A DNA stretch of 64,000 nt from Rossellomorea aquimaris (GCF_008180865.1 NZ_VTEX01000006.1:310281-374280), one strand, 5' to 3'. Counted from the first letter of the stretch, positions 17,773 to 26,172 are shown. Notes: a model not told the origin generated them from the sequence alone. Numbers and translations: made by a program.

Positions 17773-18417
17773 TTACAAGTTGGTTTCAACAGATGTTTCG
17801 AGGTATTCCACATCCCCTTCTTGTATGTCAGCCTGTCCATTTGTCAGCTCTGTCATCCATTCAAAGAACAAAGACTTCTTGGCTTCCTCTACATAGACCT
17901 CTACCTCTACAGCTTCTAAATAGTGAATGTCCTTCAGTTTATAATGAGAGGACCGCACTTCATTTTCCACTTTTCCTAACCAAGTATAATCAATCTTCGC
18001 CTTCATGATCCGCATCAGGCTTCTTTCCACAATACCGGTAGCGTTCAAGCCTTCTGAGGTCGCACGGCCATATGCGCGGATAAGTCCGCCTGCACCGAGC
18101 TTAATCCCGCCGAAATAACGGGTAACAACGACAACTGTATCTTTAAGGTTACGTTTTTTTAATACTTCCAGCATGGGTACACCTGCAGTCCCACTCGGCT
18201 CACCATCGTCATTCGCTTTCTGGATGAGATTGTTTTCACCGATCATATAGGCTGAACAGTTATGATTCGCATCTCCATGCTTTTTCTTAATGTGAGTGAT
18301 AAATTCCTGAGCTTCTTCTTCAGTTTCCACCCGATCCACATACGTGATGAATCGAGAACGCTCTATCGTGATTTCATGTTCTCCGTAACCCTTGACGGTA
18401 TTATAGTGATGTAGCAA
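17773..18417 (-). CDS. yvyE: YvyE/YigZ (IMPACT-family) protein
   Basis: A two-domain IMPACT/UPF0029 protein of 214 residues. The N-terminal domain has the signature SRFITYVDRVETEEEAQEF, HNCSAYMIGE, NDDGEPSGTAGVPMLEVL and VVVTRYFGGIKLGAGGLIRAYG; the C-terminal ~80 residues match the ferredoxin-like YigZ C-domain. The TTG at 18417 lies 8 nt after AAAGGAG and gives the normal family length. Biochemical function is unsettled in bacteria (ribosome or nucleic-acid binding has been suggested for YigZ). It is divergent from degS, as in B. subtilis. Confidence 0.9.
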   Translation of the reverse strand: MLHHYNTVKGYGEHEITIERSRFITYVDRVETEEEAQEFITHIKKKHGDANHNCSAYMIGENNLIQKANDDGEPSGTAGVPMLEVLKKRNLKDTVVVVTRYFGGIKLGAGGLIRAYGRATSEGLNATGIVERSLMRIMKAKIDYTWLGKVENEVRSSHYKLKDIHYLEAVEVEVYVEEAKKSLFFEWMTELTNGQADIQEGDVEYLETSVETNL

Positions 18418-18963
18418 AACGTTATCTCCTTTCAGATACCTTATGTATGAATGATGGCGAAATCCGCGTTTAATCTCCATTTGTATTCAATATCTACTAT
18501 ATATAAAAGTAGAACGGATTGCACATATATAAATAACCACCTCCCAATATAAACGGAAAAAACTGGTTTTACATGAAATAATGGTAATACAATGTAATCA
18601 AACTTTAATCTCCGACAATATGTGACATGGTATAATGGACGCTGAAAGTAATACTTCTGTTGTTCCAAAGCCTCGGACAGGAAGCCGAATGGTCTAGAAA
18701 ATTACCATTCATTTTCTTCTTTTCTGAAATCAAGATTCCTTGGTAGAGGTATTACATAGGAATATGCCTAGATGAATAAAGGAGTTTTATGATTTTACAT
18801 GGAATTGATAAAAGGGATTATTAAATAGATGCATTTTAGGTCTAAGGACATATCCATAAGACTGAAAATCATAAGATATAATCCGATTATTACTATGTAA
18901 GAATAACTTCATGAACCTTAATTCTGGGTTGACTACTATTGTGGAACAAAAGAGAGGTGTACC
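18418..18963. promoter_or_regulatory. yvyE-degS divergent regulatory region
   Basis: About 545 bp. TATAAT at 18631-18636, with an extended TG-type upstream context, is a candidate degS promoter, leaving a long (~320 nt) leader. Inside the leader, AAAGGAGTTTT (18778-18788) precedes ATG at 18789 and a 12-codon frame (ATG to TAA, 18789-18824), a possible leader micro-ORF. No terminator-like hairpin is evident between it and degS. Confidence 0.45.
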
Positions 18964-20106
18964 GTGTCACTTAAAAAAATAGACACCAAGATGTTAGATA
19001 GCATCCTGAAAAAGATGGTCGATACGGTTGACGAAAGTAAGGATGAAATCTTCCAGATTGGCGAGCAATGTCGAACTGATTATGAAGATTTGATGAAAGA
19101 ACTGCTGGAAGTGAAAGAAATGGTCTTGAAAGTGATTGATGAAGGAGATCACCTCCAACAGAAATCGAAGTTTGCACGTCTCAGACTTTCTGAAGTAAGC
19201 AAGCACTTTCAAACCTATTCAGAAGATCAGGTTAGAGAAGCGTATGAAAAAGCTCATGACCTGCAAATGAAGCTATCCATGAATAGACAGCAAGAAAAGC
19301 AGCTGAGAGACCGTCGGGATGAATTGGAAAGACGGTTACACGCACTCGGGGACACGATTGAACGGGCAGAAAATCTTTGCTCGCAAATATCCGTCGTTCT
19401 TAATTATTTAAATAGTGACTTAAGGCAAGTGAATGAGGCGCTGGAGGATGCGAAGCAGCGTCAGGATTTCGGCCTTCAAATCATCGAGGCACAAGAGGAC
19501 GAGCGGAAACGCTTATCCCGTGAGATTCATGATGGTCCTGCACAAATGATGGCCAACGTCTTGATTCGTTCAGATTTAATCGAGCGGGTTTTTCGGGAAA
19601 AAAGCACAGATGATGCTGTTAAGGAAATTCGTGATCTCAAACGGATGGTCCGTTCAGCATTATATGAGGTACGTCGCATCATTTATGATTTAAGACCAAT
19701 GGCGCTCGATGACCTGGGATTAATCCCGACCCTCAAAAAATACTTGAGTACAATCGAAGAGTATAACCAGGAGACCTCCATTCAGTTTGTGAATATGGGG
19801 CTCGATATCAGACTTCCTTCAAAATTCGAAGTCGCTCTTTTCCGATTAGTACAAGAGAGTGTTCAGAACGCACTTAAGCACGCTGAAGCGACACATATTC
19901 AAGTTAAGGTAGAAGTAAAGAAAGACCAAATAACAGTTGTTGTCAAAGACAACGGCAAAGGATTCGATAAAGAGAAACAAAAAACGGGATCCTTTGGCAT
20001 CATGGGGATGAAAGAACGTGTCGACCTTCTTGAAGGAGACATCACGATTGACTCAAAAGTAGGGACAGGAACGGTCATACTGATCCAGGTCCCGCTTAAT
20101 AAGTAA
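18964..20106 (+). CDS. degS: Sensor histidine kinase DegS
   Basis: A cytoplasmic HisKA_3/NarL-type kinase, 380 residues. The N-terminal 170 residues form the DegS sensor coiled coil; the phosphoacceptor motif RLSREIHDGPAQMM has His189. The HATPase segment shows VQESVQNALKHAEA (N box), VVKDNGKGFD (G1) and GSFGIMGMKERV (G2). DegS phosphorylates DegU and controls exoenzymes, competence, motility and biofilm genes. The GTG start follows AAGAGAGGTGTACC. degU follows 30 bp later, so the pair is an operon. Confidence 0.97.
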   Translation: MSLKKIDTKMLDSILKKMVDTVDESKDEIFQIGEQCRTDYEDLMKELLEVKEMVLKVIDEGDHLQQKSKFARLRLSEVSKHFQTYSEDQVREAYEKAHDLQMKLSMNRQQEKQLRDRRDELERRLHALGDTIERAENLCSQISVVLNYLNSDLRQVNEALEDAKQRQDFGLQIIEAQEDERKRLSREIHDGPAQMMANVLIRSDLIERVFREKSTDDAVKEIRDLKRMVRSALYEVRRIIYDLRPMALDDLGLIPTLKKYLSTIEEYNQETSIQFVNMGLDIRLPSKFEVALFRLVQESVQNALKHAEATHIQVKVEVKKDQITVVVKDNGKGFDKEKQKTGSFGIMGMKERVDLLEGDITIDSKVGTGTVILIQVPLNK

Positions 20107-20136
20107 ATTTTTCCAAGGTTTAGGGAGGCGAAAGAC

Positions 20137-20814
20137 ATGGCAACAAATATTGTTATCATTGATGATCATCAGCTTTTCAGAGAGGGAGTTAAACGAATCC
20201 TTGAATTCGAACCTTCTTTCAACGTAGTAGCAGAAGGCGATGACGGTTCAGAAGCCATGAACCTAGTTGAAACACACGAACCAGATGTTGTCTTGATGGA
20301 CATCAATATGCCTGAAACAAACGGCGTAGAAGCAACACGTGAACTGATGGACAGATACCCGGATACGAAGGTAATCATCCTATCCATCCACGATGATGAA
20401 AACTATGTAAACCATGCGTTGAAAACAGGAGCTCTAGGTTATTTATTAAAAGAGATGGATTCAGAGGCACTGGTTGACGCTGTTAAGATTGTCGCTGATG
20501 GCGGTTCATATGTACATCCTAAAGTGACGCATAATCTGGTTGCTGAATACAAGCGCCTGGCAAACGCCCAAAACTCAGGTGGATTCCAACAATCCGAAGT
20601 TCGCCGCCCGCTTCACCTATTAACGCGCCGCGAGTGTGAAGTACTGCAGATGCTTGCAGATGGTAAGAGTAACCGTGGTATTGGTGAAGGATTATATATC
20701 AGTGAAAAAACTGTCAAAAATCATGTAAGTAATATACTTCAAAAAATGAACGTGAACGACCGTACCCAGGCAGTAGTGACTGCGATCAAGAACGGTTGGG
20801 TTGAAGTACGATAA
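20137..20814 (+). CDS. degU: Response regulator DegU
   Basis: 225 residues: an N-terminal receiver domain with acidic pocket DD (residues 9-10), phosphorylated Asp55 in [10 protein letters not shown], the switch Ser and Lys109-type residue in LKEMD, then a C-terminal NarL/LuxR-type HTH ([33 protein letters not shown]). It is phosphorylated by DegS and activates degradative enzymes and gamma-PGA/biofilm genes while repressing motility, depending on phosphorylation level. The ribosome site is GGGAGGCGAAAGAC. An intrinsic terminator follows. Confidence 0.97.
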   Translation: MATNIVIIDDHQLFREGVKRILEFEPSFNVVAEGDDGSEAMNLVETHEPDVVLMDINMPETNGVEATRELMDRYPDTKVIILSIHDDENYVNHALKTGALGYLLKEMDSEALVDAVKIVADGGSYVHPKVTHNLVAEYKRLANAQNSGGFQQSEVRRPLHLLTRRECEVLQMLADGKSNRGIGEGLYISEKTVKNHVSNILQKMNVNDRTQAVVTAIKNGWVEVR

Positions 20815-20854
20815 CGTTTAGAGAGATATGCGTATTGTTAATTTGTTGTTGAGA

Positions 20855-20886
20855 GAGCGGCCCTTCTTGGTGGAGGGCCGCTTTTT
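20855..20886 (+). terminator. Intrinsic terminator after degU
   Basis: AGCGGCCCT / AGGGCCGCT stem followed by TTTTTGATT, 40 bp after the stop. Confidence 0.92.
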
Positions 20887-20915
20887 GATTGGAATTTTGG
20901 ATAGGTTTGGGCCAT

Positions 20916-21175
20916 TGGATTGTCTGTTTTAGCTGGAATGGGATCTTGAATGGGACTGAAGGCTGAATATAGGGGTGATTTCCTAATCCGAGGATAACCC
21001 CTGTGGAGGAATTAATCCCATTTGAGTTGGTTTCGATTCCTATTTCGGATTTTTAATCCTGTCTGGGAATTATTGATCCTCATTTTGATTTATTAATCCT
21101 AAATTTAAATAATTGATCCTCATTGTCGAATATTCTTTACGAATATGGCTCAACCAGTACCGATTCCCATCTCCG
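20916..21175 (-). repeat. 20-bp-phased GGATCAATTAAT element, copy E (minus orientation)
   Basis: On the minus strand: flank CTGCCTGTTGTCGGAGATGG (~21186-21167), ATTCGACAATGAGG, modules whose CC pairs on the plus strand are at 21118, 21098, 21078, 21058 and 21039 (20, 20, 20, 19-20) plus a sixth at 21017, and the tail CCAGCTAAAACAGACAATCC ending at ~20917. The flank matches the spacer of the tandem array at 33.8-34.7 kb almost exactly. It lies between convergent degU and treR. Confidence 0.85.
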
Positions 21176-21251
21176 ACAACAGGCAGATGCTTGATTGTTA
21201 ATACAGTGTACCACTAAAAAAGCCACTTCCCGACCAGGAAGTGGATCCATC

Positions 21252-21974
21252 CTAATGCTTTCTCCGCGCAAAATCAACAAACCGGAACATATCCAACCGA
21301 TGTCTCGATTCCGTATACTCAAACAATGTTGCATCCTTCAAATGGACAAAATTCTTCACGACAACCACGTGATCATACTTATCTAAATCAAGATACTCCC
21401 GGTCCTCATCGGTACATTCTTCCACGACAATCTCTTTTTTGGCAAAATCGATTGGGAGCTCGAGTTCACCCTCCAGATATTCATAAATCGAGTTCTCGCA
21501 TATCTCTTTCGTTAACAAAGGGACTTGTTCTTTCAGAAAATAGGATTTGTCCAGTATAATCCTTTCCCCGCTGATTTGACGGGAGCGGACGACTTTCCAG
21601 ACTTCAGCGTTTGCAGAAGTCTCGAGCTGGGAAACGACCTGGTCATTGGCACGCATCAGTCCAAATTCATGCACGGACGTCTCGATCTGATCCCGACCCA
21701 TGGAGGTCTGCAGCTCTTTAAAGCTCACAAGCCCTGAAATCGGAAAGCTCATCCGCGACACATCGAGCACAAGGGACCCTTTTCCCCTCAGTTTTTGTAT
21801 AAACCCTTTTTGAGCCAATAATGTAAGCGCTTTACGAATAGTCTCACGTGAAGTGGCGTAAATCACCGAGAGCTCGTTTTCCGATGGCAGGATTGAATTC
21901 GCTGTATAGGTGCCATCCTGTATTTTTTTAGAGAGATCCTCGAAGATTTGTTTGTATTTATTGCTTTTCGTCAT
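21252..21974 (-). CDS. treR: Trehalose operon repressor TreR (GntR/HutC family)
   Basis: 240 residues: an N-terminal winged HTH (ILPSENELSVIYATSRETIRKALTLLAQKGFIQKLRGKGS) and a C-terminal UTRA ligand domain. Long stretches match B. subtilis TreR, for example FPISGLVSFKELQ, LTKEICENSIYEYLEGEL, EECTDEDREYLDL and ESRHRLDMFRFVDFARR. TreR represses treP-treA and is released by trehalose-6-phosphate; its operators are visible at 28.4 and 30.0 kb. Here treR is separated from treA by ~4.4 kb containing a lipoprotein gene and the LXG cassette, whereas B. subtilis has treP-treA-treR contiguous. Confidence 0.95.
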   Translation of the reverse strand: MTKSNKYKQIFEDLSKKIQDGTYTANSILPSENELSVIYATSRETIRKALTLLAQKGFIQKLRGKGSLVLDVSRMSFPISGLVSFKELQTSMGRDQIETSVHEFGLMRANDQVVSQLETSANAEVWKVVRSRQISGERIILDKSYFLKEQVPLLTKEICENSIYEYLEGELELPIDFAKKEIVVEECTDEDREYLDLDKYDHVVVVKNFVHLKDATLFEYTESRHRLDMFRFVDFARRKH

Positions 21975-22092
21975 AATATCACCTGCTAGTATTTTACCAT
22001 AATTAATAGGAAGAAATGAGATTGAACTTGAGTGTTGTGAATATTTTCAATAGAATGGAGATAGCGCAAATTTTAGAAAAGGGTGAAGAGCA

Positions 22093-22698
22093 TTGTCGAA
22101 ACAGCATTGGAAGAAAATCATGTTGGGAATTGGCATGAGTACGTTACTATTGGGTGCTTGTGGTGCAGACGAAGAGAAGAAGGAAGAGAACACAAACAGT
22201 ACGGAAGAGGTAAAGCCAAGTGAAGACCCGGCAACAGACGAAGCGGCATCCCTGAATCAAATGACACAAATCGTTGAGGATGCGAGCGAGCTGAAAGAAG
22301 CAGAGGGTATCCCGGAAGAAGAGAAAACGGCGATCAACGAAGCCTTTAATCAATATATCACGGCATTTAACGAAGAAGACTTCGAATCATACATGAGTGT
22401 CATCTCGAAGACACCGGTGAATTTCAAATACGAAGACGAAGAGCGCTATGTGAAACAAATCTTTGACTCCGTCGATTCAAAGCGTACGGTGGAAAACGTG
22501 AAGATCATCAACTATGCATCTGGAAAAAAAGCAGATGTTTATTCTGATATCCAAGCGACAACGAAAGACCCGAACAGCGATAAGGAAGTGACCCGTTCAG
22601 GGAAGCAGGTAACCGTCTTCCATAATAAAGAAGATGGATGGAAGGTTGCAGCGATTTTCTTCTTGGCTAGTGAAGGGGAAGAGGAAGCAACGGAATAA
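22093..22698 (+). CDS. Lipoprotein with an NTF2/DUF4440-like domain
   Basis: The TTG start lies behind a weak GGGTGAAGAG site. The signal peptide KIMLGIGMSTLLLGACG has lipobox LGAC. An acidic linker (to ~residue 75) is followed by ~120 residues that look like a cystatin/NTF2 cone: INEAFNQYITAFNEEDFESYMSVIS, then strands VKIINYASGKKADVYSDIQAT and KQVTVFHNKEDGWKVAAIFF. Such domains are common in secreted Bacillus lipoproteins; ligand and role are unknown. It is divergent from treR with ~118 bp between and ends at an intrinsic terminator. Confidence 0.8.
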   Translation: MSKQHWKKIMLGIGMSTLLLGACGADEEKKEENTNSTEEVKPSEDPATDEAASLNQMTQIVEDASELKEAEGIPEEEKTAINEAFNQYITAFNEEDFESYMSVISKTPVNFKYEDEERYVKQIFDSVDSKRTVENVKIINYASGKKADVYSDIQATTKDPNSDKEVTRSGKQVTVFHNKEDGWKVAAIFFLASEGEEEATE

Positions 22699-22701
22699 GA
22701 T

Positions 22702-22732
22702 GAAAGGCTGCGTTAGCGCGCAGCCTTTTTTC
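22702..22732 (+). terminator. Intrinsic terminator
   Basis: AAAGGCTGCG / CGCAGCCTTTTTT stem and T-run directly after the lipoprotein gene. Confidence 0.9.
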
Positions 22733-22832
22733 ATTTCAATCGTTGATAACGGTTGAATAGTTCATCAAGCTCTGACTAGCTTTTTTTTCCTACAGGTAGA
22801 ATAAATGTTAACTAATTCATGTATAAGGATTA

Positions 22833-23081
22833 CTATTGTATACGCTGATCTGAATCTTTCTTGAAAAATTTTGACCGCACCAAGAGTAAAACGATAGCAA
22901 AACTATAATTGACAACGGCAATGATCGCAAATGCTGGAAACTGATCAGGCATAGGGTTGCCTGAAAGGAGGGCAGGACTGATGATGGCCAGTGGCAGTGT
23001 CCCACTGATGAAGGCCATAATTGCGAATACAAGCAGGCCGGTCCGTACGATTTTTCTAATGGATGGATTGTCTGTGAACAT
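22833..23081 (-). CDS. Two-TM small membrane protein, paralogue of the one at 23773 (candidate immunity protein)
   Basis: 82 residues with two hydrophobic helices (TGLLVFAIMAFISGTLPLAI and AFAIIAVVNYSFAIVLLLV) and the ending VRSKFFKK. The 81-residue protein at 23773-24018 has the same layout and ends IRSKFFKKE, so the two are paralogues. It is the last gene of the LXG cassette, 11 bp after the DUF4176 lipoprotein gene. Small membrane proteins behind LXG toxins are often immunity factors; this is inference from position and duplication, since no characterised family is recognised. Confidence 0.75.
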   Translation of the reverse strand: MFTDNPSIRKIVRTGLLVFAIMAFISGTLPLAIISPALLSGNPMPDQFPAFAIIAVVNYSFAIVLLLVRSKFFKKDSDQRIQ

Positions 23082-23092
23082 CGATAAACCTC

Positions 23093-23497
23093 CTAGTAAG
23101 TGTTATCCTCGCGATCGGCTTCTTCACGAATTTTTTTATCTTCATCCGTTACATAGCCGTTATGTAGAATGTCCTCGATTAAATTACGGTTGAAAAATAC
23201 GTTATAGTCGGGCGAAATATTTCCTTCCGGATAAGGGACGCCGATATAGTCGAACTGCTTATTTGTGCTGTTTTGAATTTGATTATACCCATAGATCATG
23301 ACGCTTTTTTCAACCTGTTTCAGCTTTACGACGGTTCCGATAGGAAGGAGCTTTGCAGGATCAAGTTCATCTTCCTGAACCTTCTCTTCCTTAGTTTCCT
23401 CAGGTTGATTACTTTGAGTCTGGCTGCAGCCAATTAAAGAAAATACCAGTACAAATAAAATAAAAAGATATTTAGTCCTCACGATGATTGTTCTCAT
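23093..23497 (-). CDS. DUF4176 lipoprotein
   Basis: 134 residues. The N-terminus (KYLFILFVLVFSLIGC) is a lipoprotein signal; the rest is a DUF4176 domain: KLLPIGTVVKLKQVEKSVMIYG, IGVPYPEGNISPDYNVFFN and LIEDILHNGYV. It is about 60% alike by eye to the unsignalled DUF4176 protein encoded just upstream, whose 3' end it overlaps by 26 bp. A GTG at 23482 is an alternative start. DUF4176 proteins are commonly encoded in type VII/LXG loci; function unknown. This copy would be displayed outside the membrane while its sister stays inside. Confidence 0.85.
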   Translation of the reverse strand: MRTIIVRTKYLFILFVLVFSLIGCSQTQSNQPEETKEEKVQEDELDPAKLLPIGTVVKLKQVEKSVMIYGYNQIQNSTNKQFDYIGVPYPEGNISPDYNVFFNRNLIEDILHNGYVTDEDKKIREEADREDNTY

Positions 23498-23780
23498 TTC
23501 TTTGGTTTTTTTGTATTTCTGCTTCTACTTTTTCTCTCATTAATTCTTCGGCAGGTGAAACGAACCCTGGATGCATGATATCTTCAATCAACTCACGATT
23601 GAAGAAGACATTGAATTCGTCTGTCAGGTTTCCTTCCGGATAAGGAACGGCTATATAATCGAAAATATTGTTTGTTTTCTTTTGTATCTGATGTCGTCCA
23701 TAGATCATGACCGGCTTCTCTACTTTTTTTAATTTGACGACGGTTCCGATCGGTAGAAGGGTGGGGGTTGAATTATTCAT
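23472..23780 (-). CDS. DUF4176 protein, cytoplasmic copy
   Basis: 102 residues covering a complete DUF4176 domain: LLPIGTVVKLKKVEKPVMIYG, IAVPYPEGNLTDEFNVFFN, LIEDIMHPGFV and an acidic/lysine-rich tail. There is no signal peptide. The ATG at 23780 is 8 nt after AGAGGT and overlaps the stop of the preceding 81-residue gene; a TTG at 23786 is possible but too close to the ribosome site. It is part of the LXG cassette and paralogous to the following lipoprotein. Confidence 0.85.
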   Translation of the reverse strand: MNNSTPTLLPIGTVVKLKKVEKPVMIYGRHQIQKKTNNIFDYIAVPYPEGNLTDEFNVFFNRELIEDIMHPGFVSPAEELMREKVEAEIQKNQRNENNHRED

Positions 23781-24018
23781 TAGCAATGACCTCTTTCTTG
23801 AAGAATTTTGATCGAATCACTAGAGCCGCCACACAAGTCCCATATATGAATAAAGCCATCATGGACAGAGGTAGGCTTACATTTGAGAGTTGATCTTTCG
23901 GAATCACCCAAAGGAGCAAAACGGAAAACATAATGGTTCCGCTTAACCCTATAAAAATAGCATAAAATAATAATGCGAAGCGTACTGCTTTCTTAACGTT
24001 TTTTTTGTTTGTATTCAT
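23773..24018 (-). CDS. Two-TM small membrane protein (candidate immunity protein)
   Basis: 81 residues; basic N-terminus (NKKNVKKAVR), two hydrophobic helices (LLFYAIFIGLSGTIMFSVLL and SMMALFIYGTCVAALVI), end IRSKFFKKE. It lies 33 bp downstream of the LXG effector gene and is paralogous to the protein at 22833-23081. Being the first gene after the effector, it is the leading immunity candidate, protecting the membrane or blocking the toxin domain. Inference only. Confidence 0.75.
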   Translation of the reverse strand: MNTNKKNVKKAVRFALLFYAIFIGLSGTIMFSVLLLWVIPKDQLSNVSLPLSMMALFIYGTCVAALVIRSKFFKKEVIANE

Positions 24019-24051
24019 GAACTCAATATCACCCGTTTTTCTTGATTTTCC

Positions 24052-25515
24052 TTACTCGTCTTCCTTGTCTTCCTCGAATCCGCCCTTTACTCCGACACCG
24101 ATACCTAAGGCCGCGTATATGCTGGTTTCTAAACCTACGGAAGCACTGGCTCCTGCACTGCCGAGGGAAAGGTCGACACCTACGTAAGGATCATACTCAA
24201 ACCCAAACCACTCCTCCAAGGGTTCATACCCGAAGAAATTTAGAGGCTCGAGCTTTAGTTCGACTTTTGCTGCACTCACTTCGGCCCCGGCACTGGCAGT
24301 ATAATTCTCATAATTGACCTTTGCCTCACCCTGGCCAAAGCTTATATCCCCTCCAAGAGGTGAATTGTCATGTGAAAAGCTGGACTTTGAGATACCTGCC
24401 TCCGTTTTGAAGCCTATTTGTTGTCCCATAAGGACCGATTTACCAAAAGCTAATGGAGTATATGGCATTGCAGCACCCATATCGGTATAAAGGACCTTTT
24501 GATCGACAAATTCGGGAACATCATCCATATACTTCGTGTCCACCATCGAAGCAAATAGTTTGGCTTCACTGGTTCCTTCTTTCAAATCAGCAGAAAATAA
24601 CGCCCCTGCATTTCCAACCCCATCGGATCCCATCATATCTTCATGTGGCTTCCCATAGCTGACAGTGGTGCTCGGCGGTCGAGGGCAGAAACCGTATTGG
24701 GTCTGGGCAGTTCCATTACCAGCTACGGCTAAGTCGTTATTATAAGAGGTTTGATTGGTTTGGAGCATCAAAAGCTCTTCCAGTGATCCATACTCACCAG
24801 GAATCGTAAACATTGATAATAATAGATTACGAGAATTCAATCTTTCCTCCAGTGTATTCATCAATGGATGACGGTGAAATGATTGATCAAGCTCAGTACC
24901 CGAGTATTCCGACACGCTGAGTTTTCCGCCTTTAAACATTCCCTGTATATCATAAATATAACGTTTCATCAGCTGAATGTCATGGTCCACTGTATCCAGG
25001 GCTTTTGTTTGGTCAGCGTCAAAAGAGGTTAAGTGATCAATGGTTTGAGTGATTTCCTGATGAGCCCTCTTCGTATCACCCAGGAATCGCTGGTCCTGAA
25101 TGTGGGGGACATGGACAATATCACTAATGGAGTTCAACGTTTCATTTGTTTCATCCACGAGGTCACAAGTGACGGTTTCGGATTTATTCAACCCATCGGT
25201 TAACTCTCCATCCAAAAAACTTTGACGAATCAACCCATTGGAATCAGACTCCAGTTCAATGGAAGCTCCTTTAAGGCTTGAAAGGGTCCTCTCATAGTTT
25301 TGAAGGGAAAGGGAGTAAAAGGTCAGGAAGGGGATGTGCATATCCTGATAAAACGAACGGATGGCTTCCCCGCCTTTTCCGCTGAATGACTCCTGCAATC
25401 CAGTAAAGGTACCGACAGCCCGCCGGAGTTCATCGAGTTGTTTCTTCTGTGCTTCCAGTTTATTTAACAAATCTTCAATACCACTATGTAGCGATTGGTT
25501 ATCAAGCATTTTCAT
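24052..25515 (-). CDS. LXG-domain type VII secretion effector (polymorphic toxin)
   Basis: 487 residues. Residues 1-~215 form an LXG domain: MKMLDNQSLHSGIEDLLNKL, helical hairpins with Q.EESFSGKGGEAIRSFYQ-type motif and QNYERTL. A middle region (~216-330) carries GEYGSLEELL. The C-terminal ~150 residues are beta-rich and Gly/Ser/Ala-rich, ending in ASASVGLETSIYAALGIGVG, which could be membrane-active; no known nuclease or NADase motif is visible. The ATG at 25515 follows GGGGGAGAAACCGGACC; upstream codons lie inside the previous intergenic gap. YwqI- and YwqH-like partner genes precede it and small membrane/DUF4176 genes follow, the usual order of partner, effector, immunity. Probable role: contact-dependent inhibition through the Yuk/Ess apparatus encoded elsewhere. 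Confidence 0.85.
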   Translation of the reverse strand: MKMLDNQSLHSGIEDLLNKLEAQKKQLDELRRAVGTFTGLQESFSGKGGEAIRSFYQDMHIPFLTFYSLSLQNYERTLSSLKGASIELESDSNGLIRQSFLDGELTDGLNKSETVTCDLVDETNETLNSISDIVHVPHIQDQRFLGDTKRAHQEITQTIDHLTSFDADQTKALDTVDHDIQLMKRYIYDIQGMFKGGKLSVSEYSGTELDQSFHRHPLMNTLEERLNSRNLLLSMFTIPGEYGSLEELLMLQTNQTSYNNDLAVAGNGTAQTQYGFCPRPPSTTVSYGKPHEDMMGSDGVGNAGALFSADLKEGTSEAKLFASMVDTKYMDDVPEFVDQKVLYTDMGAAMPYTPLAFGKSVLMGQQIGFKTEAGISKSSFSHDNSPLGGDISFGQGEAKVNYENYTASAGAEVSAAKVELKLEPLNFFGYEPLEEWFGFEYDPYVGVDLSLGSAGASASVGLETSIYAALGIGVGVKGGFEEDKEDE

Positions 25516-25531
25516 GGTCCGGTTTCTCCCC

Positions 25532-25810
25532 CTAGCGTGACATGATGGAAGCCGAGATCGTGTGATCCACTTCTTGAAAATCTTCAATGGCTTTGCCTGC
25601 AGATTGATTGTTTTCGGTTAATACGCTTTTATATACGTTTGCCACTTCCTCGAACAGATGACTTAATTCATTCAATCTCCTGACAACATCCAATTGGTTG
25701 GAGGAGGCGATATCTTTGGCGAGTGACGTTTCAAATGATTCAGAGGCAGCTTGTATGTCAGCCAGTGCTTCATTGATATCGGAGAACCGCAGCTTAATAT
25801 CCTGACTCAC
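25532..25810 (-). CDS. YwqI-like (DUF5344/WXG100-like) LXG partner protein
   Basis: 92 residues, all helical, in the WXG100/Lap class of small helical partners that bind the LXG domain and guide export. Sequence features: IKLRFSDINEALADIQAASESF and LNELSHLFEEVANVYKSVL, matching the B. subtilis YwqI type. The GTG start overlaps the stop of the upstream gene (GTGA), so the two are translationally coupled; the effector starts 16 bp later. Confidence 0.8.
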   Translation of the reverse strand: MSQDIKLRFSDINEALADIQAASESFETSLAKDIASSNQLDVVRRLNELSHLFEEVANVYKSVLTENNQSAGKAIEDFQEVDHTISASIMSR

Positions 25811-26172
25811 ATTCCTTCCTCCCTTCTAAGTTCCCTCTCGATGCGCTCTTGTTCGTTTGCGATGCTTATTTCCAGTGATTGAATCTGTGACCGAATCGAG
25901 GAAATTTTATCTTCTATGCTCATGATGGCGGTGTCCATCTGGGTTTGAGACATATCTTTATAAGATAATATGACATCTTCGCGGACTTCGATAAACTTTC
26001 TGGCTAATGTCCCCTTCCAAGTGGAAGAAGTGAGTTCGGGATGAGTAATGCTCGTTTGATGCCGGAGAAATTCTCCTTGGAGCTGATTGACGGAAGAATA
26101 AGCATTCTTTAGTCGGATAAGTTGTTCTTTTTTTTCGTGAAGCTGTGAAGTTAAATAGGATAAATAGGACAC
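25807..26172 (-). CDS. YwqH-like (DUF5082) LXG partner protein
   Basis: A helical, coiled-coil-rich protein of 121 residues: SYLTSQLHEKKEQLIRLKNA, a conserved W in TSSTWKGTLARKF and a C-terminal coil ISSIRSQIQSLEISIANEQE. This is the DUF5082 pattern of B. subtilis YwqH, first gene of the ywqHIJ LXG operon. I prefer GTG at 26172, 8 nt after AAGGGG, over ATG at 26181 that abuts the ribosome site. Likely a chaperone or co-secreted partner of the effector. Confidence 0.8.
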   Translation of the reverse strand: MSYLSYLTSQLHEKKEQLIRLKNAYSSVNQLQGEFLRHQTSITHPELTSSTWKGTLARKFIEVREDVILSYKDMSQTQMDTAIMSIEDKISSIRSQIQSLEISIANEQERIERELRREEGM

